A stretch of DNA of 64,000 bases. It comes from SZAS-103 sp038226665 (GTDB lineage Bacteria; Pseudomonadota; Gammaproteobacteria; Xanthomonadales; Xanthomonadaceae). The position numbers and the translations under genes were made by a program. Shown here in pieces: positions 44,611 through 54,351 of this stretch. The first letter of the stretch is position 1. Every line of letters begins with the position of its first letter. Under the pieces are notes generated by a model. The model was not told the DNA's origin and did not search any database. It saw only the letters and a list, made by a program, of their open reading frames with translations. The stretch spans positions 1 through 64,000 of the forward strand of contig JBBRQI010000007.1 in NCBI GenBank assembly GCA_038226665.1, read 5' to 3'.

Positions 44611-44742
44611 CCGAGGCCGGAGTTAACACGTTGATCGCTACAGTGGCGCGCCGATCGCGACACAATCCATTGCGGCATCAGGTTGTTTGCCCGCGACGAT
44701 CGCTTTGCGGCAAGCTAGGCGGGTTTTCTGTGAGGATGTTCC

Positions 44743-46995
44743 GTGCGCACTAGCCTTCGTCTGTTGCCGCTTTGCCTGGCCATCGGAATGATGACCATGG
44801 TCCATGCAAAGACGCCGGGCCAGGCCAGTACGCCGCGCAAGCACGCCAGCAAGCCTCCCGCGAATGAATGGCTGCTTTGCCACGGCGACGCCATTCCCGC
44901 TTTCCCGGGAACCGCGCCCATCGGCAAGGCATCGGATCGGCCTACCAGCCCCGCTGACGTACAGGCCGACAGCACCGATCTGAGCCAGATCGATACCAGC
45001 GTCTTCAAAGGCAACGTCGAAATCAGGCGCGCCGACCAGTGGGTATTCGCCGACCGCATCAACTACCAGCACATGCAGGACACCTGGCAAGCCATCGGTT
45101 CGGTGAAATACCAGGACAACTCGGTGCGGTTGCTCGCCGATCGCGCCGACGGCGACATGGACAAGGACATCACCACGCTCGAGACCACCCAATACCAGTT
45201 GCGCAATGTGCGTGGCAATGGCAAGGGAGCGCACGCGAGGGTCGAGGGCGACCAGGAAACCTACACCGATGCGACTTATTCCACCTGCGACCCAGGCGAT
45301 CGCAAGTGGGAGATCCATGGCAACCAGATCGACATGGATCGCGACAGCAACGTCGGCAAGGTGCATGGCGCAACCGTGAAGATCGGCAAGGTGCCGGTGA
45401 TGTACCTGCCCTACATGAGTTTTTCGCTCGACAACGAGCGCAAGAGCGGTTTCCTGGTGCCGAGTTTCGGGGCGTCCGGCCACAGCGGCTTCATGTTCGC
45501 GTTGCCGTATTACTTCAACCTCGCACCGAACTACGATGCAACGCTCACCGGCATCCTGTATGGCGAGCGCGGCCTGATGCTCGACGGCGAATTCCGCTAC
45601 CTCACCGCGAGCAGCCATGGCTCGATCGACGCAAGCTGGTTGCCGAACGATCGCAAGACGAATTCCGATCGCGGATCGCTAGACATCAAGTCGGTCACTT
45701 CGCTATCGCCGCATTGGTACGTGAATGCCGACATCAATCGGGTCAGCGATTCGGCGTACTTCCAGGACTTCAGCAACCAGTCGTACGGAACCGCGATCGG
45801 ACTGCTGGCCAGCACGGCAGGCATCTATGGACACGGCCGTTACTGGACAGCCGGTGCGTTCGCGCAAGTCTGGCAAATCACCGATCCGTCCCTGACCGAT
45901 GTTTCCGAGCCCTACCGGCGGGTGCCCGATCTGTATTTCCGCTGGCAACAACCATTTGCCGAGCATCTGGAACTTGGGCTGAAAAGCGAAGCTGTGCGCT
46001 TCGACCAGCCGATCCTCAGTGGCGGCAGCCGGATCGACCTGTATCCGTACATCACCCTGCCGTTCGAGCAGGCCGCGTGGTACGTAAAACCCGAGCTCGG
46101 CTACCGTTACACCGCGTACAACCTCGACGCGCCCGTCGTGCCGGGCGGCAATACCAGCCCCACCCGCGGCACGCCGATTTTCGACATCGATGCAGGCGCC
46201 TACTTCGACCGCGACACCACGTTGTTCGGGCACGCCTTCGTGAACACGCTCGAACCACGGCTCTACTACCTGCGCGTGCCATACCGCAACCAAGACGACA
46301 TCCCGATCTTCGATACGCAGGACTTCACCTTCAGCTACGAGCAGTTGTTCCGCACGAACAGCTTCGCCGGTGCCGATCGCCAGTCCGACGCAAACCAGTT
46401 GGCCGCCGCCATCACCACCCGCCTGCTCGATGCCGGGGACGGCCGCGAATGGGTGACAGCGAGCTTCGGTCAGATCCACTATTTCGATCCACCGCGCGTG
46501 CAGCTGCCGGGCGTGCCCTTCGTCAACCTTTCGGGTAGCGACTACGTTCTCGATACCGATGTCGCCCTCGACGACCGCTGGACGATCGGAGGCTCCTACC
46601 AGTTCGACCCGCACAACGACCAGACCGATCTCGGCTCGCTGCGCGCCCAATATCGCTTCGGCCAGGGTGGCATCATCAATGCGGCGTATCGCTACCGGCG
46701 CGATCTGGTCAAGCAGGCGGATGTTTCGTTCATCTATCCGCTGAACCAGAACTGGCGGCTGCTCGGACGCTGGGACTATTCGCTGCTTGACAACACCACC
46801 GTAGAAGCCCTGGCCGGGGTCGAATGGCAGGATTGCTGCATGGCGGTACGCGTGATGACCCGCGACTACGTCCGTGATGTGTTCGGCAACAAGGACCTTG
46901 CCTTGTTCTTCGAGATCGAGCTCAAGGGCCTGGGCGCATTCGGCCGCAACACGAGCGATTTACTCGACCGTGATATCCTTGGATATACCCGTTAA
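44743..46995 (+). CDS. lptD: LPS-assembly protein LptD
   Basis: Outer-membrane barrel that inserts lipopolysaccharide together with LptE. GTG start at 44743; signal peptide, then an N-terminal OstA/jellyroll domain (about 90-230, GNVEIRRADQWVFADRI) and the 26-strand barrel. Four cysteines correspond to those used in LptD disulfide isomerisation: C46, C182 and the adjacent C698-C699. Gene order lptD-surA-pdxA-rsmA-apaG-apaH is the gammaproteobacterial standard. Confidence 0.97.
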   Translation: MRTSLRLLPLCLAIGMMTMVHAKTPGQASTPRKHASKPPANEWLLCHGDAIPAFPGTAPIGKASDRPTSPADVQADSTDLSQIDTSVFKGNVEIRRADQWVFADRINYQHMQDTWQAIGSVKYQDNSVRLLADRADGDMDKDITTLETTQYQLRNVRGNGKGAHARVEGDQETYTDATYSTCDPGDRKWEIHGNQIDMDRDSNVGKVHGATVKIGKVPVMYLPYMSFSLDNERKSGFLVPSFGASGHSGFMFALPYYFNLAPNYDATLTGILYGERGLMLDGEFRYLTASSHGSIDASWLPNDRKTNSDRGSLDIKSVTSLSPHWYVNADINRVSDSAYFQDFSNQSYGTAIGLLASTAGIYGHGRYWTAGAFAQVWQITDPSLTDVSEPYRRVPDLYFRWQQPFAEHLELGLKSEAVRFDQPILSGGSRIDLYPYITLPFEQAAWYVKPELGYRYTAYNLDAPVVPGGNTSPTRGTPIFDIDAGAYFDRDTTLFGHAFVNTLEPRLYYLRVPYRNQDDIPIFDTQDFTFSYEQLFRTNSFAGADRQSDANQLAAAITTRLLDAGDGREWVTASFGQIHYFDPPRVQLPGVPFVNLSGSDYVLDTDVALDDRWTIGGSYQFDPHNDQTDLGSLRAQYRFGQGGIINAAYRYRRDLVKQADVSFIYPLNQNWRLLGRWDYSLLDNTTVEALAGVEWQDCCMAVRVMTRDYVRDVFGNKDLALFFEIELKGLGAFGRNTSDLLDRDILGYTR

Positions 46996-47144
46996 GGAGC
47001 CGGTTCAGAGGTTCCTGCGGTGTATGGACGCACCTCCGCGATCATTGATCTGCGAGAGTCTGGACAAGTCCGGGATGGACTTCGTTCAGAACATCAACCA
47101 AGACACCCAAAGCGCGCCTGCCAGGCGCTGGAGACCGCTGCTCC

Positions 47145-48476
47145 ATGCCCAAATTGACCACGCAGAACTCGATCCTGTCGTTGTTGTTGCCGCTTTCGTT
47201 CCTCGTCGCAGCCCCCGCTGTCCATGCGCAGGGAGCGCCGCAGACCGCTTCGGTGGATCGCATCGTCGCCGTCGTCGACGACGACGTCATCCTCAAGAGC
47301 GAGCTCGATCGCGCCGAGTCGAACGTCAAGCAGCAGTACGCCGGACACGCCTCGCAGTTGCCGCCGGAAGACGTGCTGCAGAAGCAGGTGCTCGAGCGTC
47401 TCGTCCTCGCGCACCTGCAACTTGAGCGCGCCAAGGAATCCGGAATCAAGGTCAGCGACGCCGAACTCGACCAGAGCGTGCAGCGCGTCGCCGCATCGAA
47501 CAAGATGACCGTCGCCCAGATGCAGCAGCGGCTCGCGGCCGACGGAATGACGAACGACGAATTCCGCAAATCGATGCACGACGAGATCGTCATCCAGAAA
47601 ATGCAGCAATCGGTCATCCAGACCCGCGTGGCGGTCAGCGACAGCGAGATCGACAACGAACTCGCGTCCCAGCATGCGGGCGGTCCGCAGGTACATCTTG
47701 CGCACATCCTCATCGCATTGCCTGCAAATCCGACCCCGGAGCAGATCAAGACCGCACAGGGCAAGATCGACGGCATCAAGGAGCTGATCGAGCAGGGAAA
47801 GATGGATTTCTCGGCTGCCGCGATCCGCTATTCGGACAGCCAGAATGCCCTTGAGGGCGGCGACCTGGGCTGGCGCAGCCTCGATGAAGTACCACCTGCA
47901 TTCACCGAAGTCATCAAGACGATGAAGTCGGGACAGCTGAGTACGCCGATCCGCGGTGCCAGCGGTTTCCAGTTGCTCAAGCTCGTGGAAACCCGTGATG
48001 CAGGCCATGCCGCCACGCAGCAGGTCACCGAATTCCACGCACAGAACCTGATGGTGCGCGTCGGCCCCGGCGTGACCGCCGAGCAGGCCAAGGCGAAGAT
48101 CGACGCGCTGCGCGCGCAACTGGTTGCCGGCGCCGACTTCGCGACGCTCGCGAAGAAAAACTCGGACGACAATTCCACCAGCGACAAGGGCGGCGACATG
48201 GGCTGGTTCCCGGCCAGCGCCTGGGGCAGTGCGGTGGAAGCGCAGATCCAGCAACTCAAGGATGGCGACGTGTCGCAACCGTTCCAGAGCGATGTCGGCT
48301 GGCACTTGATGAAGCGCCTCGGCACGCGCACCACCGATGCCAGCGCGCAGGCCGAACGCAACACAGCGCGCGAGACGATTTCGCGCCGCAAATCGCAGGA
48401 CGAATACGACACCTTCCTGCGCCAACTGCGTTCGGAAGCCTACGTGGACATCCGGCTGACGACCGACAAGAGCTGA
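47145..48476 (+). CDS. surA: Periplasmic chaperone/peptidyl-prolyl isomerase SurA
   Basis: 443 aa; signal peptide ending AAPAVHA, an N-terminal chaperone helix bundle (ASVDRIVAVVDDDVILKSE), two parvulin domains (about 180-280, with QVHLAHILIALP, and 290-390, with FPASAWGSAVE) and a short C-terminal helix. Delivers outer-membrane proteins such as LptD to the Bam complex. 149 bp after lptD; pdxA follows 4 bp later. Confidence 0.97.
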   Translation: MPKLTTQNSILSLLLPLSFLVAAPAVHAQGAPQTASVDRIVAVVDDDVILKSELDRAESNVKQQYAGHASQLPPEDVLQKQVLERLVLAHLQLERAKESGIKVSDAELDQSVQRVAASNKMTVAQMQQRLAADGMTNDEFRKSMHDEIVIQKMQQSVIQTRVAVSDSEIDNELASQHAGGPQVHLAHILIALPANPTPEQIKTAQGKIDGIKELIEQGKMDFSAAAIRYSDSQNALEGGDLGWRSLDEVPPAFTEVIKTMKSGQLSTPIRGASGFQLLKLVETRDAGHAATQQVTEFHAQNLMVRVGPGVTAEQAKAKIDALRAQLVAGADFATLAKKNSDDNSTSDKGGDMGWFPASAWGSAVEAQIQQLKDGDVSQPFQSDVGWHLMKRLGTRTTDASAQAERNTARETISRRKSQDEYDTFLRQLRSEAYVDIRLTTDKS

Positions 48477-48480
48477 TCGA

Positions 48481-49497
48481 ATGCGTCCCCGGCTGGCGCG
48501 CGCCCGACTGGTTCTGGTTCCAGGCGAGCCGGCAGGGATCGGCCACGAGTTGTGCGTGCGGATCGCGCAGCAATCGCATGCCGCGCGCATCGTGGTGCTG
48601 GCCGATCCCGACACCCTGTTGCAGGCAGCCCGCGCTCTTGGGTTGCCGCTGCGTTTGCGCGATGCGGATGCGGATGCCGGTCCCGGCGAACTTGCAGTAC
48701 TGCCGTTGAAACAGGCCGTACCAACGGTATTCGGGCAACCCGATCCTGCCAACGCGCGCGGTGTGATCGACGCGTTGTTGCTCGGCGCACGCAGCTGCCT
48801 TGATGGCGACGCCGACGCATTGGTCACCGGGCCGGTGCACAAGGCCGCAATCAATGCGGCCGGCATCGCCTACAGCGGCACGACCGAATTGCTCGCGGCA
48901 CAGGCCGGCCGCGATGTGGTGATGATGCTGGCTTCGGTCGCATCGGCACGCCAGCCGCTGCGCGTTGCGCTCGTGACGACGCACATGCCGTTGCGCGACG
49001 TGCCGGATGCGATCACCCGCGAAGGGCTTGCGCGTACCTTGCGCATCCTCGATGCCGACCTGCGCACGCGTTTCGGCATCGCGCAGCCACGCATCGCGGT
49101 ATTGGGATTGAATCCGCACGCGGGCGAGCAGGGCTACCTCGGTCGCGAAGAGATCGACACCATCACGCCAACGCTCGACGCGCTGCGCGGCGAAGGCATG
49201 CAGCTGCTCGGCCCGCTGCCGGCCGATACCGCATTTCTGCCGCGCCACCTCGCCGAATGCGATGCGGTGCTGGCCATGTACCACGACCAAGGCCTCCCGG
49301 TGCTCAAGCACGCGGGGTTCGAGAACGCAGTCAACATCACCCTGGGCTTGCCCTATCCGCGCGTGGCGGTTGATCATGGCACCGCGCTGGAACTCGCCGG
49401 CAGCGGTCGAGCCGATCCATCCAGCATGTTGCACGCGATCACGGTCGCGGCCGCGATGGCGCAAACTTCGGGTTCAGACATCCGGGCGACCCCATGA
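48481..49497 (+). CDS. pdxA: 4-hydroxythreonine-4-phosphate dehydrogenase
   Basis: 338 aa; NAD-dependent step of pyridoxal-phosphate synthesis. Motifs VPGEPAGIGHEL, VTGPVHKAAIN, VTTHMPLRDVPDAI and the metal-site LNPHAGEQGYLGREE with DAVLAMYHDQGLPVLK are all present. Starts 4 bp after surA and overlaps the following membrane protein gene. Confidence 0.97.
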   Translation: MRPRLARARLVLVPGEPAGIGHELCVRIAQQSHAARIVVLADPDTLLQAARALGLPLRLRDADADAGPGELAVLPLKQAVPTVFGQPDPANARGVIDALLLGARSCLDGDADALVTGPVHKAAINAAGIAYSGTTELLAAQAGRDVVMMLASVASARQPLRVALVTTHMPLRDVPDAITREGLARTLRILDADLRTRFGIAQPRIAVLGLNPHAGEQGYLGREEIDTITPTLDALRGEGMQLLGPLPADTAFLPRHLAECDAVLAMYHDQGLPVLKHAGFENAVNITLGLPYPRVAVDHGTALELAGSGRADPSSMLHAITVAAAMAQTSGSDIRATP

Positions 49498-49991
49498 ACG
49501 CGACCGATCACGACGACGAATCACCAGGCGCGGAGCACGATTTCCTGCGCAGCGATCCCGACCAGCGTCGCAAGGTGCAATGGCTGATCGCGACGATGGT
49601 TGCAGTGGCATTGTTGTTTTGGCTGTTCGGCCTGCCGGCGCTGAGACGCTGGACGGATGTCGGCGATGTTGCCGTGATGACGCATCGGATGGGGCTGGTG
49701 TTCTACGGTTTGTGCGCATTGCTGCTCGCAACTGCGATGTATGCAGGCTGGTACGCGCAACGGATCTTCCGCGCGTCGCAGTTTCCGCCTCCCGGAAGCT
49801 GGGTATTGCGCGATACGCGCTTGTTGCGGGGCGACCACGCGCGTGCACGCGGCTGGTGGGTGGTGGTTTGCGCGATCAGTTTCCTGTTGCTCGCGATCTA
49901 TGCCGCGATGCTGCCGCAACGGCTCGCCGGGCTGCTCGCGCTTCCACCCACGCCACACGCTGCCCGGCAAATCGCCCCGCCGCATGGCTGA
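49494..49991 (+). CDS. Small membrane protein between pdxA and rsmA
   Basis: 165 aa, ATGA overlap with pdxA and 8-bp overlap with rsmA. Three predicted helices (about 29-50, 66-88, 120-140) and a charged N-terminus with HDFLRSDPDQRRKVQW. Hypothetical proteins of this sort occupy the same slot in other Lysobacterales. No motif indicates a role. Confidence 0.8.
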   Translation: MNATDHDDESPGAEHDFLRSDPDQRRKVQWLIATMVAVALLFWLFGLPALRRWTDVGDVAVMTHRMGLVFYGLCALLLATAMYAGWYAQRIFRASQFPPPGSWVLRDTRLLRGDHARARGWWVVVCAISFLLLAIYAAMLPQRLAGLLALPPTPHAARQIAPPHG

Positions 49992-50796
49992 GCCACGCCA
50001 CGCAGCGAAGAAGCAACTGGGCCAGCACTTCCTGCACGATGCCGGAATCATCGATCGCATCGTGCGCGCGGTGGATCCGCAGCCGGGCGAGCGTCTCGTC
50101 GAGATCGGACCCGGACAAGGCGCGCTCACCTCGCCGCTGCTGCAACGCCACGGCGCATTGACCGTGATCGAACTCGATCGCGACCTGCTCGTCCCGTTGC
50201 ACGCGCTGGGCGGGGACGATGTCGCGCTTGATGTGATCCATTCGGATGTGTTGAAGGTCGATTTCACCGCGCTCGCCGATGGAGGCGTCCTGCGCTTGAT
50301 CGGCAACCTGCCCTACAACATCTCCTCGCCGATCCTGTTCCACGCGCTCGATCACGCGGCGGTGATCCGCGACATGCACTTCATGCTGCAGAAGGAAGTC
50401 GTCGATCGCATGGCCGCAACGCCGGGCGGCAAAGTCTATGGCCGGTTGAGCGTGATGCTGCAGGCGTATTGCGAAGTGATCCCTCTGTTTGACGTGCCGC
50501 CAGCCGCCTTCCGGCCGCCGCCGCAGGTGGATTCGGCGGTCGTGCGATTGGTTCCGCTCATGCCCGACAGCATCGGCATCAGCGATCGCGCGCTGTTCGC
50601 GCATGTCGTGCGCGACGCGTTCGGCCAGCGCCGCAAGACCCTGCGCAACTCCTTGTCCGCCCTGTGCGATGACGGCGATCTCGCTGCTGCGGGGGTGCGC
50701 TCGTCGGCGCGCGCGGAGGAACTCGCCGTTGCCGAATTTGTCGAACTCGCCAATGTCCTCGCAGCCCGTCGCCAGCAATCCACCGCGATGCCGTAA
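49984..50796 (+). CDS. rsmA: 16S rRNA adenine(1518/1519)-N6-dimethyltransferase
   Basis: KsgA-type enzyme dimethylating two adenines in helix 45 of 16S rRNA, a late check of 30S assembly. 270 aa from the ATG at 49984; KKQLGQHFLHD, SAM motif EIGPGQGALT, catalytic NLPYNISSP and the C-terminal helical domain (FRPPPQVDSAVVRL, FGQRRKTLRNSL). Followed by apaG after 9 bp. Confidence 0.97.
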   Translation: MAEPRHAAKKQLGQHFLHDAGIIDRIVRAVDPQPGERLVEIGPGQGALTSPLLQRHGALTVIELDRDLLVPLHALGGDDVALDVIHSDVLKVDFTALADGGVLRLIGNLPYNISSPILFHALDHAAVIRDMHFMLQKEVVDRMAATPGGKVYGRLSVMLQAYCEVIPLFDVPPAAFRPPPQVDSAVVRLVPLMPDSIGISDRALFAHVVRDAFGQRRKTLRNSLSALCDDGDLAAAGVRSSARAEELAVAEFVELANVLAARRQQSTAMP

Positions 50797-50805
50797 AATG
50801 GCAGC

Positions 50806-51186
50806 ATGAGCAAGCCTGTCTACGCCTTCGATATCGAGATCACGACGCGCTTCCTGGACGAGCAATCGCGTCCTGCCGAGGATCGTTACGTGTTCGCGTA
50901 CACGATCAGCATCCGCAACACCGGCGATGTCCCCGCCCGCCTGCTCGATCGCCACTGGATCATCAGCGACGCCAATGGTCGTGTCGAGGAAGTACGCGGC
51001 GACGGTGTCGTCGGCGAACAACCCTTGCTGCAACCGGGCGAACACTTCGAATACACGTCCGGTGCGGTGCTCGAAACCAGCGTCGGCACCATGCAGGGCA
51101 GTTACGGGATGCTCGCAGACGACGGCACGCGCTTCGAAGCACCGATTCCGGCGTTCACGCTCGCCGTGCCGCGCACGCTGCATTGA
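50806..51186 (+). CDS. apaG: ApaG, FN3-like divalent-cation-associated protein
   Basis: 126 aa. Typical ApaG start ITTRFLDEQSRPAEDRYVFAYTI, RHWIISDANGRVEEVRGDGVVGEQP and the signature YTSGAVLETSVGTMQGSY. Molecular role unclear in bacteria. Part of rsmA-apaG-apaH; apaH begins 13 bp later. Confidence 0.96.
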   Translation: MSKPVYAFDIEITTRFLDEQSRPAEDRYVFAYTISIRNTGDVPARLLDRHWIISDANGRVEEVRGDGVVGEQPLLQPGEHFEYTSGAVLETSVGTMQGSYGMLADDGTRFEAPIPAFTLAVPRTLH

Positions 51187-51199
51187 TGGCGACCTGAGC

Positions 51200-52036
51200 G
51201 TGACGACTTGGGCCATCGGGGACCTGCAGGGCTGTTACGAACCGTTGCAGCGCCTGCTCGAAAAAATCCGCTTCGATCCCGCGCTGGATCGCTTGTGGTT
51301 CTGCGGCGACCTCGTCAATCGCGGCGGCCAATCGCTCGAAACGCTGCGGCTCGTGCATTCGTTGTCGATCCACAGCACCATCGTGCTCGGCAATCACGAC
51401 CTGTCTCTGCTGTCGATCGCCGAACGTCGCGAAGCCGACCAGCGCAAGGTCAATCCGGATTTGCAGTCGGTGCTGTTCGCACCCGATCGCGACGTCCTGA
51501 TCGGATGGCTGCGTTCGCAGAACCTGATGCACACCGATCGCACGATCGGCTGGACGATGCTGCACGCAGGCCTGATGCCGAAGTGGACGATCCCGATCGC
51601 CGAAGCGCGTGCGCGCGAAGTCGAGGCGCGACTGCACGGCCCAGAGTTCGACAGGATCCTGCGCAACATGTACGGCGATCGTCCCGCGTGGTCGCCGAAG
51701 CTCAAGGGCATGGATCGCGATCGCGCGATCATCAACGTGTTCACGCGCCTGCGTTACTGCACGCCGCGCGGGCGCATCGCGTTCGACGTGAAAGGCGCGC
51801 CGGGCACGCAATTGCCGGGTTTGTATCCGTGGTTTGAAGCACCTGGCAGCGTCAAGCGCAACCTGCGCATCGTCTGCGGCCACTGGTCCACGCTCGGATT
51901 GATGATCGGCATGGGCGTGCACGCGATCGATACCGGCTGCGTCTGGGGCGGCCCGCTGACCGCACTCGAACTGGTGCCGCCAGGCGAAGCACCACGGATC
52001 GTGCAGGTGCCGGGACGCGAAAAACCGTCAGTCTGA
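51200..52036 (+). CDS. apaH: Symmetrical bis(5'-nucleosyl)-tetraphosphatase
   Basis: 278 aa from a GTG at 51200. Hydrolyses Ap4A to two ADP, which also affects NpnN caps on RNA. Metallophosphatase motifs WAIGDLQGCYEPL, FCGDLVNRGG and VLGNHDLSLL are intact, and CGHWSTLG and DTGCVWGGPLTAL close the site. Convergent with folA, the two stops only 6 bp apart. Confidence 0.97.
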   Translation: MTTWAIGDLQGCYEPLQRLLEKIRFDPALDRLWFCGDLVNRGGQSLETLRLVHSLSIHSTIVLGNHDLSLLSIAERREADQRKVNPDLQSVLFAPDRDVLIGWLRSQNLMHTDRTIGWTMLHAGLMPKWTIPIAEARAREVEARLHGPEFDRILRNMYGDRPAWSPKLKGMDRDRAIINVFTRLRYCTPRGRIAFDVKGAPGTQLPGLYPWFEAPGSVKRNLRIVCGHWSTLGLMIGMGVHAIDTGCVWGGPLTALELVPPGEAPRIVQVPGREKPSV

Positions 52037-52042
52037 TCTGCC

Positions 52043-52537
52043 TCAATGTGTTCTCTCGTAGTCGACGAACTCGAACGCGCAGGCATGCTTCGGATCCACG
52101 GCATGCGATTCGCACGATACGACGCGCCACTGCGACGCATCGAACGCCGGGAAAAACACATCGGCATCCTCGACCACCGTATCGACGAGGGTCAGGTGCA
52201 TGCGCGTCGCCAGCGGCAGCGTGAGCGCGAACACATCGCCGCCACCGATCACCATCAATTCTGCGTCGCCTACGATTTCGAGCGCCGCATCCAGCGACGC
52301 GACTGCATCCATTCCCGTGAATGGCACACGACCCGAGCGGGTCAACACGAGATTGCGCCGGCCCGGCAACGCGCGGACGAGCGATTCCGCAGTCTTGCGC
52401 CCCATCAGCAATGGCTTGCCTAGTGTCAGAGCCTTGAAGCGTTTCAGGTCGTCGGGCAAATGCCAGGGGAGTGCGTTCACCTTGCCGATGGCGCGACCGC
52501 GATCGAGTGCGGCGATCAACACAAGCTGCGCCGTCAC
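52043..52537 (-). CDS. folA: Dihydrofolate reductase
   Basis: 164 aa from a GTG at 52537, which overlaps the thyA stop as GTGA. Motifs RAIGKVNALPWHLPDDL, FK, GRKTAESL, R-NLVLTR and VIGGGDVFAL give the complete NADPH/folate fold. Regenerates tetrahydrofolate consumed by ThyA, so the coupling is functional. Confidence 0.96.
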   Translation of the reverse strand: MTAQLVLIAALDRGRAIGKVNALPWHLPDDLKRFKALTLGKPLLMGRKTAESLVRALPGRRNLVLTRSGRVPFTGMDAVASLDAALEIVGDAELMVIGGGDVFALTLPLATRMHLTLVDTVVEDADVFFPAFDASQWRVVSCESHAVDPKHACAFEFVDYERTH

Positions 52538-53328
52538 ACCGCCACCGACGCCTTGATCGCAGGCAGCGGAGCGTAATTTTCGATCGCAATATCTTCGTAT
52601 CGAAACGCGAAAATGTCGGTGACGTCCGGGTCGAGTTTCAGCTTCGGTAAAGCGCGCGGCGTGCGCGACAATTGTTCGCGCGCCTGCTCGACATGGTTGT
52701 CGTACAAATGCGCGTCGCCGAGCGTGTGCACGAAGTCTCCCACGCCCAGTCCACAAACCTGCGCGACCATCTGCGTGAGCAGTGCGTAGCTCGCGATGTT
52801 GAACGGCACGCCGAGGAAGATGTCGCCACTGCGCTGGTACAACTGGCAGCTGAGTTTTCCGTTCGCGACGTAGAACTGGAACAGCGTATGGCACGGCATC
52901 AGCGCCATCTTCGGCAGGTCGGCGACGTTCCACGCACTCACGATCAGCCGACGCGAATCCGGGTTGCGCTTGATCTCGTCGACAACCCACTGGATCTGGT
53001 CGATCTCGACGCCATGCGCGCCGGCCCAGCGTCGCCACTGTTTGCCGTACACCGGGCCAAGTTCGCCATCCGCATCGGCCCACTCATCCCAGATGCCGAC
53101 CCGGTTTTCGCGCAGATAACCAACATTCGTTTCACCACGCAGGAACCACAACAGCTCGTGCACGATCGAGCGCAGGTGCAATTTCTTGGTCGTGACCAGC
53201 GGGAATCCGTCGTTCAAATCGAAACGCATCTGCCAGCCGAACACCGAACGCGTGCCGGTGCCGGTGCGATCGGCCTTGTGCGCGCCGTGTTCGAGGACAT
53301 GCCGCAACAATTCCAGGTATTGTTTCAT
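52534..53328 (-). CDS. thyA: Thymidylate synthase
   Basis: 264 aa from the ATG at 53328 (GGGGA upstream); start MKQYLELLRHVLEHG fits the family. dUMP-binding RTGTGTRSVFG, catalytic cysteine in LMPCHTLFQFYV and the folate site YQRSGDIFLGVPFNIASYA are present. Overlaps lgt by ATGA and folA by GTGA. Confidence 0.98.
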   Translation of the reverse strand: MKQYLELLRHVLEHGAHKADRTGTGTRSVFGWQMRFDLNDGFPLVTTKKLHLRSIVHELLWFLRGETNVGYLRENRVGIWDEWADADGELGPVYGKQWRRWAGAHGVEIDQIQWVVDEIKRNPDSRRLIVSAWNVADLPKMALMPCHTLFQFYVANGKLSCQLYQRSGDIFLGVPFNIASYALLTQMVAQVCGLGVGDFVHTLGDAHLYDNHVEQAREQLSRTPRALPKLKLDPDVTDIFAFRYEDIAIENYAPLPAIKASVAV

Positions 53329-54284
53329 CGCATCCCCGAACGCATCCTGGATCGCTCGCTCTGTTGCGAATCGTCCGGCGTCAATGGCATGAGCGTCGGC
53401 GCGCGGCGCGACATCCACAGCAACACCAGCCCGATCGCGATCAAGGGCAGCGACAACGCCTGCCCCATCGTCAGCCAGCCGAATGCGAGGTAGCCGAGCT
53501 GCGCATCCGGGACGCGCACGAATTCGACGAGGAAACGGAAACAGCCGTACAGCAACGCGAACAATCCCGACACCGCATAACGCGGACGCGGCTTGCGGGA
53601 ATAGACGTACAACACGGTGAACATCACGATGCCTTCGAGCGTGGCTTCGTAGAGTTGCGACGGATGCCGCGCCCATTGTTCCAGTGCGCCCTGGTGGGCG
53701 AGATCGCGCAGCCGCGCAAGGCCCGCATTCTGGTATGCCCCGGAGGTGATGCCTTTCGGGAAAATCACCGCCCACGGCACGTCGCTCTGCTTGCCCCACA
53801 ACTCACCGCCGATGAAATTGCCGAGCCGCCCGAAACCCAATCCCGGCGGCACCAGCGGTGCGACGAAATCCACGGTGTCGAAAAATTTCAGTCCATGCCT
53901 GCGCGACCACCACGCGACCGCCACCAGCACACCGGCCAGGCCACCGTGGAAACTCATGCCGCCGTCCCAGACCTTGAACAACGCCGTCGGATCGTTCCAC
54001 ATCCAGCTGATGCCGGTGTCGTAATAGAACAGCATGTAGCCGATGCGGCCGCCGAACACGACGCCGAGCATCGCGTAGAACATCAGGTCGCCGTAGCTTT
54101 GCGCATCCACGTTCGGCAAGCGGCCTGCCTGCACGCGACGGCTACCGAGCCACCACGCGATGCCAAAGCCGAGCAGGTACATCACGCCGTACCAGTGGAT
54201 GCCGGGCTGGAAATGCATGCCAAGCAAATTGAACGCAGGCAGCTGCAGTGCGATCGGATCGATGTCGTGGAGATAGTGGGTCAT
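53325..54284 (-). CDS. lgt: Phosphatidylglycerol--prolipoprotein diacylglyceryl transferase
   Basis: 319-aa inner-membrane enzyme, first step of lipoprotein maturation. Seven helices; essential motifs IHWYGVMYLLGF, GGRIGYMLFYY, MSFHGGLAGV and the Lgt signature GFGRLGNFIGGELWG, plus HPSQLYEA. Leads the lgt-thyA-folA unit. The window carries several lipoproteins that depend on it. Confidence 0.97.
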   Translation of the reverse strand: MTHYLHDIDPIALQLPAFNLLGMHFQPGIHWYGVMYLLGFGIAWWLGSRRVQAGRLPNVDAQSYGDLMFYAMLGVVFGGRIGYMLFYYDTGISWMWNDPTALFKVWDGGMSFHGGLAGVLVAVAWWSRRHGLKFFDTVDFVAPLVPPGLGFGRLGNFIGGELWGKQSDVPWAVIFPKGITSGAYQNAGLARLRDLAHQGALEQWARHPSQLYEATLEGIVMFTVLYVYSRKPRPRYAVSGLFALLYGCFRFLVEFVRVPDAQLGYLAFGWLTMGQALSLPLIAIGLVLLWMSRRAPTLMPLTPDDSQQSERSRMRSGMR

Positions 54285-54351
54285 GTCGCCTGTTGTCTTG
54301 CCGATCGCTTGGGAATTGCGCGCGTGAGTCGCTATTGTCGCAGACGCGCGA